Positions 26,014 to 35,325 of a stretch of DNA of 64,000 bases are shown piece after piece. Source of the stretch: Nocardioides dongkuii (GTDB lineage Bacteria; Actinomycetota; Actinomycetes; Propionibacteriales; Nocardioidaceae); assembly GCF_014127485.1 (NCBI RefSeq), contig NZ_CP059903.1, positions 3,780,001 to 3,844,000 on the forward strand, given 5' to 3'. Both the position numbers and the translations under genes were made by a program. The notes beneath the pieces are model-generated. The model ran no database searches. It was not told the origin of the DNA and saw nothing but the letters and a program-made list of their open reading frames with translations. Position 1 is the first letter of the stretch, and the number at the start of each line of letters is the position of its first letter.

Positions 26014-27060
26014 TCACGCGGCCCGGTAGCGCAACAACCGCTCGCGTACGTCGGGCGGCAGCGCCCGCCGTTGGTCGACCGACCAGGTCGGTCGCCACCA
26101 GGGCGGCGGCTCGATCGTCCAACGACGGTCCTCCGTCGGCCGGCGGGTCCCGCGCTCATGAGCTGCCCAGAACCTGGGCACGACCAGGCCCACGGGATCC
26201 TTCATGTGAGGGGCCAGCACCTCGACGTACTCGAGCCCGAGCGCCCGGAGCTCCTCCTCGCGCGCAAGGTCCCGCGCCCGTCCGGCCGTCGTGAGGTGGA
26301 CCGAGCCGTTGTACTCGACCGCCACGCCGGCCTCGACGTCGAGGAGGTCGGGGGTGGCGACGTGCCGGCCTGTCCGGTCGAAGACCGGCTGGTTGCAGAG
26401 CGGCCGAGGCAGTCCCGCGTCGATCATCCACACCTTGCGGGTCGAGACCTCGAGCGGCGACCACGCGTTCTCGTCGGCCAACGCGAGCCCGGCCCGACAC
26501 TGCGGGATCCCCGTCCAGCCGTTGAGCGTGGCTGCGTACGCCGCCGCCTCGCGGACCGAGCACACGTCGTCGCGCGCCGCCATGTCCATCGCGACCATCG
26601 CGCCCTTCAGGTCAGGTGCGTGCCGCATCTCGAAGCAGACCGAGCGCGGCACCGTCGTGACCCTCAGCCCGTCGACCACGACCATCTCGTCCGGCGCGAG
26701 CCGTTCCTCGACGACCCGGATCCCGCCCTGCGACCGGATCCAGTCGAGCGTCGCGATCTCCACGGGCCGCTCGGTGAGACCGTCCTTCTGCAGACCCGAG
26801 AAGTACTGCGCGCCGCACCACCGGAGCGCGGCCCACCCCGTGATCGCGCCGTACGCCGGCAGCACGGCCGCCGCCTCCACGATCCGCTGCTCGGGGCGGG
26901 ACGCATCGACGTCGGCAGGCACGTAGAACCCCCTGCTCGTACGCCGCCATCCCGAGCCGCGGACCTGCCCCCGGGTGGGACCGGTCCACCCCGCCGGGTC
27001 GACTCTCGCGGGCCCGATCGTGTCGCGCGGACCCTGCGGGGGCTGGAAGCTCGTCGCCAT
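26014..27060 (-). CDS. AbiEi-like / DUF559-type putative nuclease protein
   Basis: 348 aa with the same layout as the protein at 13856-14794. The N-terminal winged-helix-like part (RRTSRGFYVPADVDASRPEQ) is followed by a C-terminal nuclease-like part with PDLLDVEAGVAVEYNGSVH. The Asp/Glu spacing is compatible with PD-(D/E)XK, though motif II is atypical (VEYNG). No toxin gene adjoins. Copies of the same palindromic element lie on both sides (25942-26000 and 27125-27187). It separates the Pit and Pst phosphate genes and has no evident link to phosphate. Confidence 0.65.
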   Translation of the reverse strand: MATSFQPPQGPRDTIGPARVDPAGWTGPTRGQVRGSGWRRTSRGFYVPADVDASRPEQRIVEAAAVLPAYGAITGWAALRWCGAQYFSGLQKDGLTERPVEIATLDWIRSQGGIRVVEERLAPDEMVVVDGLRVTTVPRSVCFEMRHAPDLKGAMVAMDMAARDDVCSVREAAAYAATLNGWTGIPQCRAGLALADENAWSPLEVSTRKVWMIDAGLPRPLCNQPVFDRTGRHVATPDLLDVEAGVAVEYNGSVHLTTAGRARDLAREEELRALGLEYVEVLAPHMKDPVGLVVPRFWAAHERGTRRPTEDRRWTIEPPPWWRPTWSVDQRRALPPDVRERLLRYRAA

Positions 27061-27124
27061 GCCGGCACTGTCCGCCGGCGCTCAGCATCCCCGCTCGTGC
27101 TCGATCCCGCCGGTGGACAACCGA

Positions 27125-27187
27125 GGTAGTCCGGCACGTTGTGGTCGGAAAACGGCCCGTCCGACGACCGGAACGTGCCGGACTACC
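27125..27187. repeat. Inverted-repeat element, copy 3
   Basis: GGTAGTCCGGCACGTT (27125-27140) and AACGTGCCGGACTACC (27172-27187) are identical to copy 1, while the loop is quite different (GTGGTCGGAAAACGG). Conserved arms with a diverged loop suggest the arms are what is kept. It lies 27 nt past the pstB stop. Confidence 0.85.
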
Positions 27188-27214
27188 CCAGAAGACCCCG
27201 CCCAGAGCCCGCCC

Positions 27215-28099
27215 TCAGCCGAAGCGACCAGAGATGTAGTCCTCGGTGCGCTTGTCGGCGGGGTTGGAGAAGATCCGACTGGTCTGGTCGAACTCCACGA
27301 GCAGGCCGGTGCGGTTGCCGGTGGTCTCGTCGGGGCGGGCGGTGAAGAACGCCGTGCGGTCCGAGACCCGGGCCGCCTGCTGCATGTTGTGGGTGACGAT
27401 GATGATCGTGTACTCGCTGCGCAGCTCGAGCATCAGGTCCTCGATGCGCGAGGTGGCGATCGGGTCGAGCGCCGAGCAGGGCTCGTCCATGAGGATCACG
27501 TCGGGCTTGGTCGCGATCGTCCGCGCGATGCAGAGCCGCTGCTGCTGACCGCCGGAGAGCCCGTACGCCGACTGCTTGAGCTTGTCCTTGACCTCGTCCC
27601 AGAGCGCCGCGCCGCGCAGCGCCTCCTCGACCAGGTCGTCCATGTTCGCGACCTTCATGCCGGTCACCCGGGGACCGTAGGCGATGTTGTCGTAGATCGA
27701 CTTCGGGAACGGGTTCGGCTTCTGGAAGACCATCCCGATCTGGGTGCGCACCGCGATCGGGTCGACGTTGCGCGCGTAGATGTCCTGGCCGTGGTAGGAC
27801 ACCACGCCCTCGACGCGCGCGCCGGGGACCAGGTCGTTCATCCGGTTCAGGCAGCGCAGCACCGTCGACTTGCCGCAGCCCGACGGGCCGATCAGCGCGG
27901 TGATCTCGTTCTTCCCGAACGCCAGGCTGACGTCGTGCACGGCGTGGAAGTCGCCGTAGTAGACGTTGAGCCGCTCGGTCTCCATCACCGGGTTGGGCGG
28001 TACGTCGGGCAGCTCGCGGTCGAAGGCCTGGTGGACGGACAGGCCGCCTTCGGCGTCGTCGACGGGTCGCGTCGACGTGGTGGCGGGGTGGGTGGACAT
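27215..28099 (-). CDS. pstB: Phosphate ABC transporter ATP-binding protein
   Basis: 294 aa. Walker [10 protein letters not shown] at residues 71-79, Q-loop QKPNPFP, ABC signature LSGGQQQR, Walker [14 protein letters not shown], and the H-loop His in VTHNMQQA. It hydrolyses ATP to power phosphate import through PstA/PstC. The N-terminus (about 38 residues before [16 protein letters not shown]) is longer than in most PstB; ATG 28099 lies 8 nt after pstA. Last gene of pstSCAB. Confidence 0.97.
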   Translation of the reverse strand: MSTHPATTSTRPVDDAEGGLSVHQAFDRELPDVPPNPVMETERLNVYYGDFHAVHDVSLAFGKNEITALIGPSGCGKSTVLRCLNRMNDLVPGARVEGVVSYHGQDIYARNVDPIAVRTQIGMVFQKPNPFPKSIYDNIAYGPRVTGMKVANMDDLVEEALRGAALWDEVKDKLKQSAYGLSGGQQQRLCIARTIATKPDVILMDEPCSALDPIATSRIEDLMLELRSEYTIIIVTHNMQQAARVSDRTAFFTARPDETTGNRTGLLVEFDQTSRIFSNPADKRTEDYISGRFG

Positions 28100-28107
28100 G
28101 GACGCTC

Positions 28108-29028
28108 CTACCAGGATCGCTGGAACTTGTTGCGGATGAAGATGGCCAGGGCGTTGAGACCGAGGATCATCACGAGCAGGACGACGATCGCGGCGGAGGC
28201 GGCGACCTGGAACTCCTCCTTGGACTGCGAGGTCAGCGAGAAGATCTGCATGGGCAGGGCGGTGATCTCGCTGAGCAGCCCCTCGGGGTCGAACCGCACG
28301 CCGGTGGCCAGGCCGACGATGATCAGCGGCGCGGCCTCGCCGATCGCGCGGGACAGCCCGAGGATCGTGCCGGTCGCGATGCCGGGCACCGCGGAGGGCA
28401 GGGTCTGCCGCCAGGTCGTCTGCCAGACCGTCGCGCCGAGGGCCAGGGAGCCCTGGCGGATCTCCTGCGGCACCGCCCGCACCGCCTCGCGGGTGGTGAT
28501 GATGATGACCGGGAGGATCAGCAGGGCGAGCGCGATCGCGCCGCCGAGCACGATGCCGGTGCGCTGGAAGCCCATCGCGGCCATCACCGCGACCGCCAGC
28601 AGGCCGTAGACGATCGCCGGCACGGCGGCGAGGTTCTGCAGGTTCAGCTCGATGAGGCGGTTCCACCAGCGGTTGCTGTCCGAGAACTCCTCGAGGTACA
28701 GCGCCGCAGCGATGCCGAGCGGTACGGCGAAGAGCGCCGTGAACAGCATCAGCCACAGCGAGCCGAGGATGCCGGCCCGGAAGCCGGTCGACTCCGGGTG
28801 CACCCGGGAGCTGTAGTCGGTGATCAGCGCGCCGTCGAAGCGCGGCGCCCCGGTGATGACCGTGTCGAGGATCAGGACCACCAGGACCATCACCCCGAAG
28901 AACAGGGAGAACCACAGCGCGCCCAGGAAGACCAGCGAGGCCAGGCCCCGGTCCCTGCTCCGGCCGGTCGCCACGGAGGCGTTGACCGCCTCGGTGACCT
29001 CGCGGGCGGTGGTGACAGCAGCGCTCAT
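28108..29028 (-). CDS. pstA: Phosphate ABC transporter permease PstA
   Basis: 306 aa, six membrane helices. The permease coupling motif is in [15 protein letters not shown] (EAA loop), with the PstA-typical [23 protein letters not shown] upstream of it. It forms the membrane channel with PstC. Its ATG overlaps the pstC stop (TGATG). Confidence 0.96.
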   Translation of the reverse strand: MSAAVTTAREVTEAVNASVATGRSRDRGLASLVFLGALWFSLFFGVMVLVVLILDTVITGAPRFDGALITDYSSRVHPESTGFRAGILGSLWLMLFTALFAVPLGIAAALYLEEFSDSNRWWNRLIELNLQNLAAVPAIVYGLLAVAVMAAMGFQRTGIVLGGAIALALLILPVIIITTREAVRAVPQEIRQGSLALGATVWQTTWRQTLPSAVPGIATGTILGLSRAIGEAAPLIIVGLATGVRFDPEGLLSEITALPMQIFSLTSQSKEEFQVAASAAIVVLLVMILGLNALAIFIRNKFQRSW

Positions 29029-29957
29029 CAGTAGACCTGCCTGAACCGGCGGACCAGGGCGATGCTGATCATGTTGATCACGAAGGTGATCACGAACAGC
29101 AGCATCCCGACCGCGAAGAGGGTGTTGTACGACGTGGAGCCGACGGGGTTCTCCCCACCGGCGGTGGTGGCCATGAAGCCGGTCATCGTCTGCATCCCGT
29201 CACGCGGGTCCCAGGACAGGTTGCGCTGGGCCCCGGCGGCGAGCGCGACGATCATCGTCTCCCCCACGGCCCGGGACATCCCGAGCACCACGGCGGCCGC
29301 GACCCCCGAGAGCGCCGCCGGCAGCACCACGCGCAGCGTGGTCTGCATCCGGTTGGCACCCATGGCGAGCGAGCCCTGGCGCAGCGACTGGGGTACGGCG
29401 GACAGCGCGTCCTCGGACAGCGACGCGACCGTCGGCACGATCATCACGCCGAGCACCAGCCCCGCGGCGAGCGCGTTGGTGAACCCCACGTCGAGGTTCA
29501 GCAGGTCCTGCAGCAGCGTCGGGGTGACGAACGTCAGCGCGAAGAAGCCGTACACGACCGACGGCACGCCGGCGAGCAGCTCGACGGTCGGCTTGAGCAC
29601 CTTGCGCGCCCGCCGCGAGGCGTACTCCGAGAGGTACATGGCGGCGCCGAGCCCGAGCGGCACCGCCACCACCAGCGCGATCACGGTGGTCATGGCGGTG
29701 CCCGCGACGAGCGGCAGCACGGCGTACGGCCCCTCGGTGGTGAAGAAGTCGCCGAACGGGACCTCGCGGAAGAAGTCGATGACCGGCTTGATGAGCGCGG
29801 CGATGATCCCGACGGTCACCAGGACCGAGAGGAGCGCCGCGCAGAAGAGCACCGCCTTGATGACGGACTCGACGGGCCGCCGACGGCGGCCGAGATTGGG
29901 TACGCCGGGCAGGCCCGTCCCGGAGGACGGGCCTGCGCCGGTGCTGATCGTGCTCAT
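29028..29957 (-). CDS. pstC: Phosphate ABC transporter permease PstC
   Basis: 309 aa, six membrane helices. EAA-type loop [17 protein letters not shown], plus [22 protein letters not shown]. The short N-terminal tail is Ser/Gly-rich. It lies 25 nt after pstS and overlaps pstA by one base. Confidence 0.96.
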   Translation of the reverse strand: MSTISTGAGPSSGTGLPGVPNLGRRRRPVESVIKAVLFCAALLSVLVTVGIIAALIKPVIDFFREVPFGDFFTTEGPYAVLPLVAGTAMTTVIALVVAVPLGLGAAMYLSEYASRRARKVLKPTVELLAGVPSVVYGFFALTFVTPTLLQDLLNLDVGFTNALAAGLVLGVMIVPTVASLSEDALSAVPQSLRQGSLAMGANRMQTTLRVVLPAALSGVAAAVVLGMSRAVGETMIVALAAGAQRNLSWDPRDGMQTMTGFMATTAGGENPVGSTSYNTLFAVGMLLFVITFVINMISIALVRRFRQVY

Positions 29958-29982
29958 GCGAGCGGGAGCCCTTCGTTCCTGG

Positions 29983-30951
29983 TCAGGAGGTGGAGACGCC
30001 CTCGAGGGCCGTCTGGGTCTCCCCGTACAGCTCCTCGCTCAGCGGGATGAACTGGCCGATCTCGGCGATGTCGGCGAGGTTCTCGATGTAGAAGTCGACG
30101 TACTCGCGGACCGCCTCGTTGTCGTTGTACTTCGCGTTGTTGACGTAGATGAACAGCGGACGCGCGAGCGGGGTGTACTCGCCGGCCTGGGCGGTCTCCG
30201 CCGAGGGCGCGACGCAGCCGTTGCCGTCGTCGATCGCGAGCGCCTTCAGCGAGTCGGCGTTCTCCTCGAAGTAGGTGTAGCCGAAGTAGCCGGTGCCGCC
30301 CGGGGTGCCGGCGACGCCCTGGACCAGGACGTTGTCGTCCTCGGAGGCCTCGTAGTCGGTGCGGGTCGTCTCCGACTCGGCGCCGATCACGTCGCTGGCC
30401 ATGTAGTCGAAGGTGCCGGAGTCGGCGCCGGGGCCGAAGAGGGCGATCTCCTCGTCCGGGAAGCTCGGGTCGATCTGGTTCCAGCGGGTCACCTTGCCCT
30501 CGGAGTCGGGGCCCCAGAGGGCGACGACCTGCTCGGTGGTGAGGCAGTCGACGGCGAGGTCGGGGTGGACGACCATGGTCATCGCGTCGGTGGCCACCTG
30601 GAGCTCGGTGTACTCGATGCCGTTCTCCTCACAGAGCGCGGCCTCGTCCTCCTCGATCGGGCGGGAGGCGTCGGAGATGTCGGTCTCGCCGGCGCAGAAC
30701 TTCTCGAACCCGCCGCCGGTGCCGGACTCGCCGACGGTGACCTTGACGTCGGGGTTCTCCTCGGCGAGCAGCTCGGCGGCCGCGTCGCTCATGGGGAAGA
30801 CGGTGGAGGACCCGTCGACAGCCACGCTGCCGCTGGCCCCGCCGCCCTCGCCGTCGCCGCCGTCGGCGTCGGCACCGCCGCACGCGCTCAGAGCGAGGGC
30901 CAGGACGGCGATGCCGGGCACGACGGCCCGGCGGATGGGGGTGAGCTTCAC
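29983..30951 (-). CDS. pstS: Phosphate-binding lipoprotein PstS
   Basis: 322 aa. Signal peptide with lipobox LALSACGG, then a Gly/Asp linker, then the phosphate-binding fold beginning VAVDGSSTVFPM. The serine/threonine phosphate contacts typical of PstS are in DGSSTVFP, GPGADSGTFDY and GGTGYFGY. Start GTG 30951 has AGGAG 7 nt upstream. It captures phosphate outside the membrane for PstC/PstA. A good PHO box lies 76-93 nt upstream, so phosphate starvation control through PhoP is expected. Confidence 0.96.
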   Translation of the reverse strand: MKLTPIRRAVVPGIAVLALALSACGGADADGGDGEGGGASGSVAVDGSSTVFPMSDAAAELLAEENPDVKVTVGESGTGGGFEKFCAGETDISDASRPIEEDEAALCEENGIEYTELQVATDAMTMVVHPDLAVDCLTTEQVVALWGPDSEGKVTRWNQIDPSFPDEEIALFGPGADSGTFDYMASDVIGAESETTRTDYEASEDDNVLVQGVAGTPGGTGYFGYTYFEENADSLKALAIDDGNGCVAPSAETAQAGEYTPLARPLFIYVNNAKYNDNEAVREYVDFYIENLADIAEIGQFIPLSEELYGETQTALEGVSTS

Positions 30952-31026
30952 TTCTTGCTCCTCGACTGATCTCGGTGATGACACCGCCGAAGGTAAGGAG
31001 CCGAGGTGTATGGACCCGGGGCCGAG

Positions 31027-31044
31027 GGTGAACGAACGGTGAAC
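31027..31044 (-). promoter_or_regulatory. PHO box upstream of pstS
   Basis: On the minus strand, GTTCACCGTTCGTTCACC contains two perfect GTTCACC units with 11-nt spacing, the direct-repeat unit bound by actinobacterial PhoP. It lies about 76 nt before the pstS GTG. Confidence 0.85.
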
Positions 31045-31075
31045 TCGACCGGGCAGCTCGGAGTCGCGCCCGGCG

Positions 31076-31948
31076 TCAGGTCAGCGGGTGCCGCTCCGTG
31101 GCCCGGACCGAGCCGGCGCGCAGGTGCACGACGAGCAGCTCGCCGGGCTCGAGGTGCGGGTCCGCGAGGCCGAGGTGGTCGAAGACCCGGGGCAGCACCG
31201 GCCGGTGGGTGCACAGCAGGCCGCCGACCCGGTCGTCCGTCGTCTTCCGGACCAGCCGGTCCACGACCCGGCCGACCCCGCTGTCGGTGGCGTCCTCCTC
31301 GCTCAGCGCGTCCCGCAGGCGCAGCCGCGCGCCGCTGGCCCCGACGTACGGCGTGACCGTCTCGACGCATCGGATCGAGCTCGAGCTGACCACCTGCCGC
31401 ACGTCGTACGCCGCGAGGACCGGCACCAGGTCGCGCGCCTGCTGGAGCCCGGCGTCGGCGAGCGGGCGGATCCGGTCGTCCTCGCGCCAGCCGTCCCGCG
31501 GGAGCGCCTCGCCGTGGCGCAGCACCAGCAGCGGCAGCGTGCGCGGCAGGAGGCCGAGCGCCTCGTCGAGGGTGCCGCGGTCGTAGGGGTAGGTGAGCCG
31601 CTCGTGCGCCTCGTCGAGGTCCACCCACGCGACCGCGTCGATCTCGTCGTTCACCTGGTAGCGGCGGACGTCGTCGTCGCCGATGACCCGGCCGACCCAG
31701 TAGTCGACGGTCTTCATCCGCTCGCCGACGGCGTACCGCTGCGGCGGCAGCGGCGGCCCCAGCCGCACCCGCAGCCCGGTCTCCTCCTCGACCTCGCGGA
31801 CGGCGGCCGCCGTACGGTGCTCGCCGCGGTCGAGCTTGCCCTTCGGGAAGGACCAGTCGTCGTGCTGGCGGCGGTGCACGAGCAGCACCTGCCCACCGGT
31901 CCGGAACACCACGGCGCCGGCGGCGAGGACGTCGGGGGCCTGGGCCAT
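31076..31948 (-). CDS. NUDIX hydrolase fused to histidine phosphatase (MutT1-like)
   Basis: 290 aa. The N-terminal NUDIX box spans GKLDRGEHRTAAAVREVEEE with the following TGL; the C-terminal phosphoglycerate-mutase-type domain has the catalytic RHG motif in LVLRHGEAL and the second His in LLCTHRPVL. This matches mycobacterial MutT1, which hydrolyses 8-oxo-dGTP and diadenosine polyphosphates in two steps. ATG 31948 opens MAQAPDVLAAGAVVFR. Divergent from the next gene with 40 nt between starts; separated from pstS by the PHO-box promoter. Confidence 0.92.
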   Translation of the reverse strand: MAQAPDVLAAGAVVFRTGGQVLLVHRRQHDDWSFPKGKLDRGEHRTAAAVREVEEETGLRVRLGPPLPPQRYAVGERMKTVDYWVGRVIGDDDVRRYQVNDEIDAVAWVDLDEAHERLTYPYDRGTLDEALGLLPRTLPLLVLRHGEALPRDGWREDDRIRPLADAGLQQARDLVPVLAAYDVRQVVSSSSIRCVETVTPYVGASGARLRLRDALSEEDATDSGVGRVVDRLVRKTTDDRVGGLLCTHRPVLPRVFDHLGLADPHLEPGELLVVHLRAGSVRATERHPLT

Positions 31949-31988
31949 GGCGCTAGTCTCACACCACCCCGCCGACCTGAGGAGGAGC

Positions 31989-33044
31989 GTGCGCAGACGG
32001 CTGCGGATCGTGCTGGCCGTCGCGGTGGCCCTCCTCGTCGTGACGGGTGCCGTCGTGGCGGTGCTGTGGTGGCGCGCCGCGGACCGCACCGACCTGGAGC
32101 GGGCGCTCGCGCTGGGGCCGGCGGGTGCCGAGCGGGTGTCGTGGACCGCATGGGAGCAGGTACGCCGCGAGCTCGGCGCCGACGTCGACGACGGGTCCTC
32201 GGCCGAGGAGCTGGAGACCTTCCTCGGCGAGGGGTACGACGCCGACCTGACCTCGACGTCGGCGCTCGTGGAGTCGGCGGCGGTGCTGCACGAGGAGTTC
32301 GGCTGGTCGCCGGCGAGCGTCGCGTGGGAGCTCTTCGTGCAGTCCGGGGACGGCGCGGCGGTGGTCGTCGGGCTGCCCGAGTCGCTCGACACCGACGAGC
32401 TGGGCGACCGGCTGGCCGACCTCGGGTACACCCGTCCCGAGTCCGAGACCGGCGTGTGGGTGGGCGGCGGCGAGGTGCTCGCGACCGCGGCCGCCGGCCG
32501 CCCCGTGAGCCCCGTGCTGCAGCACGTCGCGCTGGACGCCGAGGAGCACGTGCTGACCGCCGGCGACGACGCGGCGTACGTCGAGTCCGTGGTCGCGGAC
32601 CGCGGGGGCGACGAGGACTTCGAGGAGGTCGCCGACGCCGTCGGGGAGCCGCTGACCGCCGCCCTCTACCGCGGCAGCCACGCGTGCGCCGAGCTCGCGA
32701 TGAGCCAGTCCGACACCGACGCCCAGGCGGAGGCCGAGCAGCTGGTCACCGCCGCCGGCGAGGTGGGCCCCTACACCGCGTTCGCGATGGGCGTGCAGCC
32801 CGACCTCGACGTCCTGGTCGCGCTGTCCTTCGAGACCGAGGACCAGGCCGAGGTGAACGCCGACAGCCGCGCCGTGCTCGCCAGCGGCGCCGCCCCGGGC
32901 CAGGGCGGCACCTTCCCGGACCGGTTCGAGCTCGGCGAGGTCACCGCCGACGGCACCGTCGTCCGGATGCCGCTCGCCCCGGTCGAGGGCGCCTCGGTCC
33001 TCTCCGACCTCAGCACCGGCCCGGTCCTCTTCGCCACCTGCTGA
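31989..33044 (+). CDS. Membrane-anchored extracytoplasmic protein of unknown function
   Basis: 351 aa. A basic start (RRRLRIVLAVAVALLVVTGA) leads into one membrane helix, then an acidic extracytoplasmic domain rich in Ala, Asp and Glu. Two cysteines occur late (CAEL and the final FATC). No known motif found. GTG 31989 is preceded by GAGGAGGAG. A strong double palindrome follows the stop. I do not recognise the family. Confidence 0.7.
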   Translation: MRRRLRIVLAVAVALLVVTGAVVAVLWWRAADRTDLERALALGPAGAERVSWTAWEQVRRELGADVDDGSSAEELETFLGEGYDADLTSTSALVESAAVLHEEFGWSPASVAWELFVQSGDGAAVVVGLPESLDTDELGDRLADLGYTRPESETGVWVGGGEVLATAAAGRPVSPVLQHVALDAEEHVLTAGDDAAYVESVVADRGGDEDFEEVADAVGEPLTAALYRGSHACAELAMSQSDTDAQAEAEQLVTAAGEVGPYTAFAMGVQPDLDVLVALSFETEDQAEVNADSRAVLASGAAPGQGGTFPDRFELGEVTADGTVVRMPLAPVEGASVLSDLSTGPVLFATC

Positions 33045-33106
33045 CCTGTGGAGAACCTCGCCGAGTCGGCGCACATGTGCGCCGACTCGGCGATCTTCTC
33101 CACAGG
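33045..33106. terminator. Nested palindrome, bidirectional terminator
   Basis: The outer 11-bp stem CCTGTGGAGAA (33045-33055) pairs with TTCTCCACAGG (33096-33106) and encloses a 36-nt perfect palindrome (33058-33093) centred on CACATGTG. It lies between convergent genes, 6 nt from the ATPase stop. Its core GAGTCGGCGC recurs at 60486. Confidence 0.75.
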
Positions 33107-33111
33107 CCGGG

Positions 33112-35325
33112 TCAGCGGAACCGGCGCAGGCGCAGGCTGTTGGTGACCACGAAGACCGACGACAGCGCCATCGCGGCGCCGGCGAGCATCGGGTTGAGCA
33201 GCCCGGCGGCGGCGAGCGGCAGCGCCGCGACGTTGTAGCCGAACGCCCAGAACAGGTTGCCCTTGATCACCGCGAGGGTCCGCCGGGCGAGGCGTACGGC
33301 GTCGGCGGCGAGCAGCAGGTCGCCGCGCACCAGCGTCAGGTCGCTCGCCTCGATCGCGACGTCGGTGCCGGTGCCCATCGCGATCCCGAGGTCGGCCTGC
33401 GCGAGCGCGGCGGCGTCGTTGACCCCGTCGCCGACCATGGCGACGACCCGGCCCTCGTCCTGGAGCCGGCGTACGACGGCCACCTTGTCCGCCGGCAGCA
33501 CCTCGGCCACCACGTCGTCGATGCCGACCTCCGCGGCGACCGCGCGGGCGGCGCGCTCGTGGTCGCCGGTGAGCAGCACCGGGCGCAGGCCCAGCCCGCG
33601 CAGCCGGGCGACCGCCTCCGCCGACGTCGCGCGCGGCCGGTCGGAGACCACCAGCACGCCGCGCGCCGCGCCGTCCCAGCCGACGACGACCGGGGTCGCG
33701 CCCCGCGCCTGGGCGGCGTCGACCGCCGCCGCGAGCCGCTCGCCCAGCGCCAGGCCGCGCTCCGCGAGCAGCGCCGGCCGGCCGGCGACGACCGTGCGGC
33801 CGTCGACGGTGCCGCGGACGCCGAGGCCGGGCTCGTTGGCGAAGTCGGTCACCACCGGGCCACCGGGACCGCCGTGGCCCGCGGCGACCGCCCGGGCGAT
33901 CGGGTGCTCCGAGCGCGACTCCAGCGCGCCGGCCACCCGGCGTACGTCGTCCTCGGTGGCGCCGTCGGCGACCACCTCGCCCAGCGTCATCACGCCGGTC
34001 GTCACCGTGCCGGTCTTGTCGAGCACGACCGTGTCCACCCGCCGGGTCGACTCCAGGATCTCGGGACCGCGGATCAGGATGCCGAGCTGCGCGCCGCGGC
34101 CGGTGCCGACCAGCAGCGCGGTCGGCGTCGCCAGCCCCAGCGCGCACGGGCACGCCACGATCAGCACCGAGACGGCGGCGGCGAACGCCGCGGACGCAGG
34201 GACGCCGGCGCCCAGCCAGAAGCCGAGCGTGCCGACGGCGAGCGCCACGACGATCGGGACGAAGACGCCGGAGACCCGGTCGGCGAGCCGCTGCACCTCC
34301 GCCTTGCCGCTCTGCGCCTCCTCGACCAGCCGCGCCATCTGCGCGAGCCGGGTGTCGGCGCCGACCCGCGTGGCGCGCACGACCAGCCGGCCGCCGGCGT
34401 TCACGGTCGCTCCGGTGACCGCGTCGCCGGGCCCGACCTCGACCGGCACCGGCTCGCCGGTGAGCATCGAGGCGTCGACGGCCGACGTCCCGGTCTCGAC
34501 GACGCCGTCGGTGGCCACCTTCTCCCCCGGCCGGACGACGAACAGGTCGCCGACCGCGAGGTCGTCGGCGGGGACCCGCACCTCGGCCCCGTCGCGCAGC
34601 ACCGCGACGTCCTTGGCGCCGAGCGAGAGCAGCGACCGCAGCGCGTCGCCGGCGCGCCGCTTGGACCGCTTCTCGAACCAGCGGCCCGCCAGCAGGAACG
34701 TCGTGACGCCGGTGGCGGCCTCGAGGTAGATGTTGCCGAGCCCGTCGCTGCGCTCCACGGTCAGCCGGAACGGGTGGGTCATCCCGGCGTCGCCGGCCGA
34801 CCCCCAGAACAGCGCGACCACCGACCACCCGAAGGCCGCCAGCACGCCGAGCGAGACCAGCGTGTCCATGGTCGTGGTGCCGTGGCGGGCGTTGGTCAGC
34901 GCGGCCCGGTGGAAGGGCCATGCCCCCCACACGGCCACCGGCGCGGCGAGGGTCAGCGACAGCCACTGCCAGTGCTCGACCTGCAGCGCGGGGACCATCG
35001 CCATCGCGACGACCGGCACGGTCAGCAGCGCCGAGACGACCAGCCGCTGCCGCAGCGCGCGGGTCTCGGCGTCCGCCGGGTCCTCGGCGTCGTCCTCGCC
35101 GGACTCCGCCGGCGCGGCCGGCAGCGCCGCGCCGTACCCAGCGGCCGCGACGGTCGCGACCAGGTCATCGGCGGTGACCGTCTCGGGGAAGCTCACCCGC
35201 GCCTTCTCGGTGGCGTAGTTGACCGAGGCCACGACGCCGTCGAGCTTGTTCAGCTTGCGCTCGATGCGGTTCGCGCACGACGCGCAGGTCATGCCGGTGA
35301 TGGCGAGCTCGACGTCAGTGGTCAT
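33112..35325 (-). CDS. copA: Copper-exporting P1B-type ATPase
   Basis: 737 aa. One N-terminal heavy-metal domain with GMTCASC (Cys14 and Cys17), eight predicted helices, metal-channel motif CPC at 392-394, phosphorylation site DKTGT (Asp436), and hinge GDGVND (Asp637). The CPC motif fits Cu(I) export at the membrane. ATG 35325 gives [16 protein letters not shown]; nine further residues upstream are possible. Its start overlaps the end of the preceding His-rich protein gene by 11 nt. Fourth gene of csoR, copZ, Cu-binding protein, copA. Confidence 0.95.
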   Translation of the reverse strand: MTTDVELAITGMTCASCANRIERKLNKLDGVVASVNYATEKARVSFPETVTADDLVATVAAAGYGAALPAAPAESGEDDAEDPADAETRALRQRLVVSALLTVPVVAMAMVPALQVEHWQWLSLTLAAPVAVWGAWPFHRAALTNARHGTTTMDTLVSLGVLAAFGWSVVALFWGSAGDAGMTHPFRLTVERSDGLGNIYLEAATGVTTFLLAGRWFEKRSKRRAGDALRSLLSLGAKDVAVLRDGAEVRVPADDLAVGDLFVVRPGEKVATDGVVETGTSAVDASMLTGEPVPVEVGPGDAVTGATVNAGGRLVVRATRVGADTRLAQMARLVEEAQSGKAEVQRLADRVSGVFVPIVVALAVGTLGFWLGAGVPASAAFAAAVSVLIVACPCALGLATPTALLVGTGRGAQLGILIRGPEILESTRRVDTVVLDKTGTVTTGVMTLGEVVADGATEDDVRRVAGALESRSEHPIARAVAAGHGGPGGPVVTDFANEPGLGVRGTVDGRTVVAGRPALLAERGLALGERLAAAVDAAQARGATPVVVGWDGAARGVLVVSDRPRATSAEAVARLRGLGLRPVLLTGDHERAARAVAAEVGIDDVVAEVLPADKVAVVRRLQDEGRVVAMVGDGVNDAAALAQADLGIAMGTGTDVAIEASDLTLVRGDLLLAADAVRLARRTLAVIKGNLFWAFGYNVAALPLAAAGLLNPMLAGAAMALSSVFVVTNSLRLRRFR

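Noticed and set aside
26014..27060. AbiE toxin-antitoxin pair
   Set aside because: Only the AbiEi-like half is present; no AbiEii nucleotidyltransferase toxin gene lies on either side.
32771..34966. Long minus-strand frame overlapping copA in another frame
   Set aside because: Arg/Gly-rich translation without motifs; the P-type ATPase frame has all catalytic residues.
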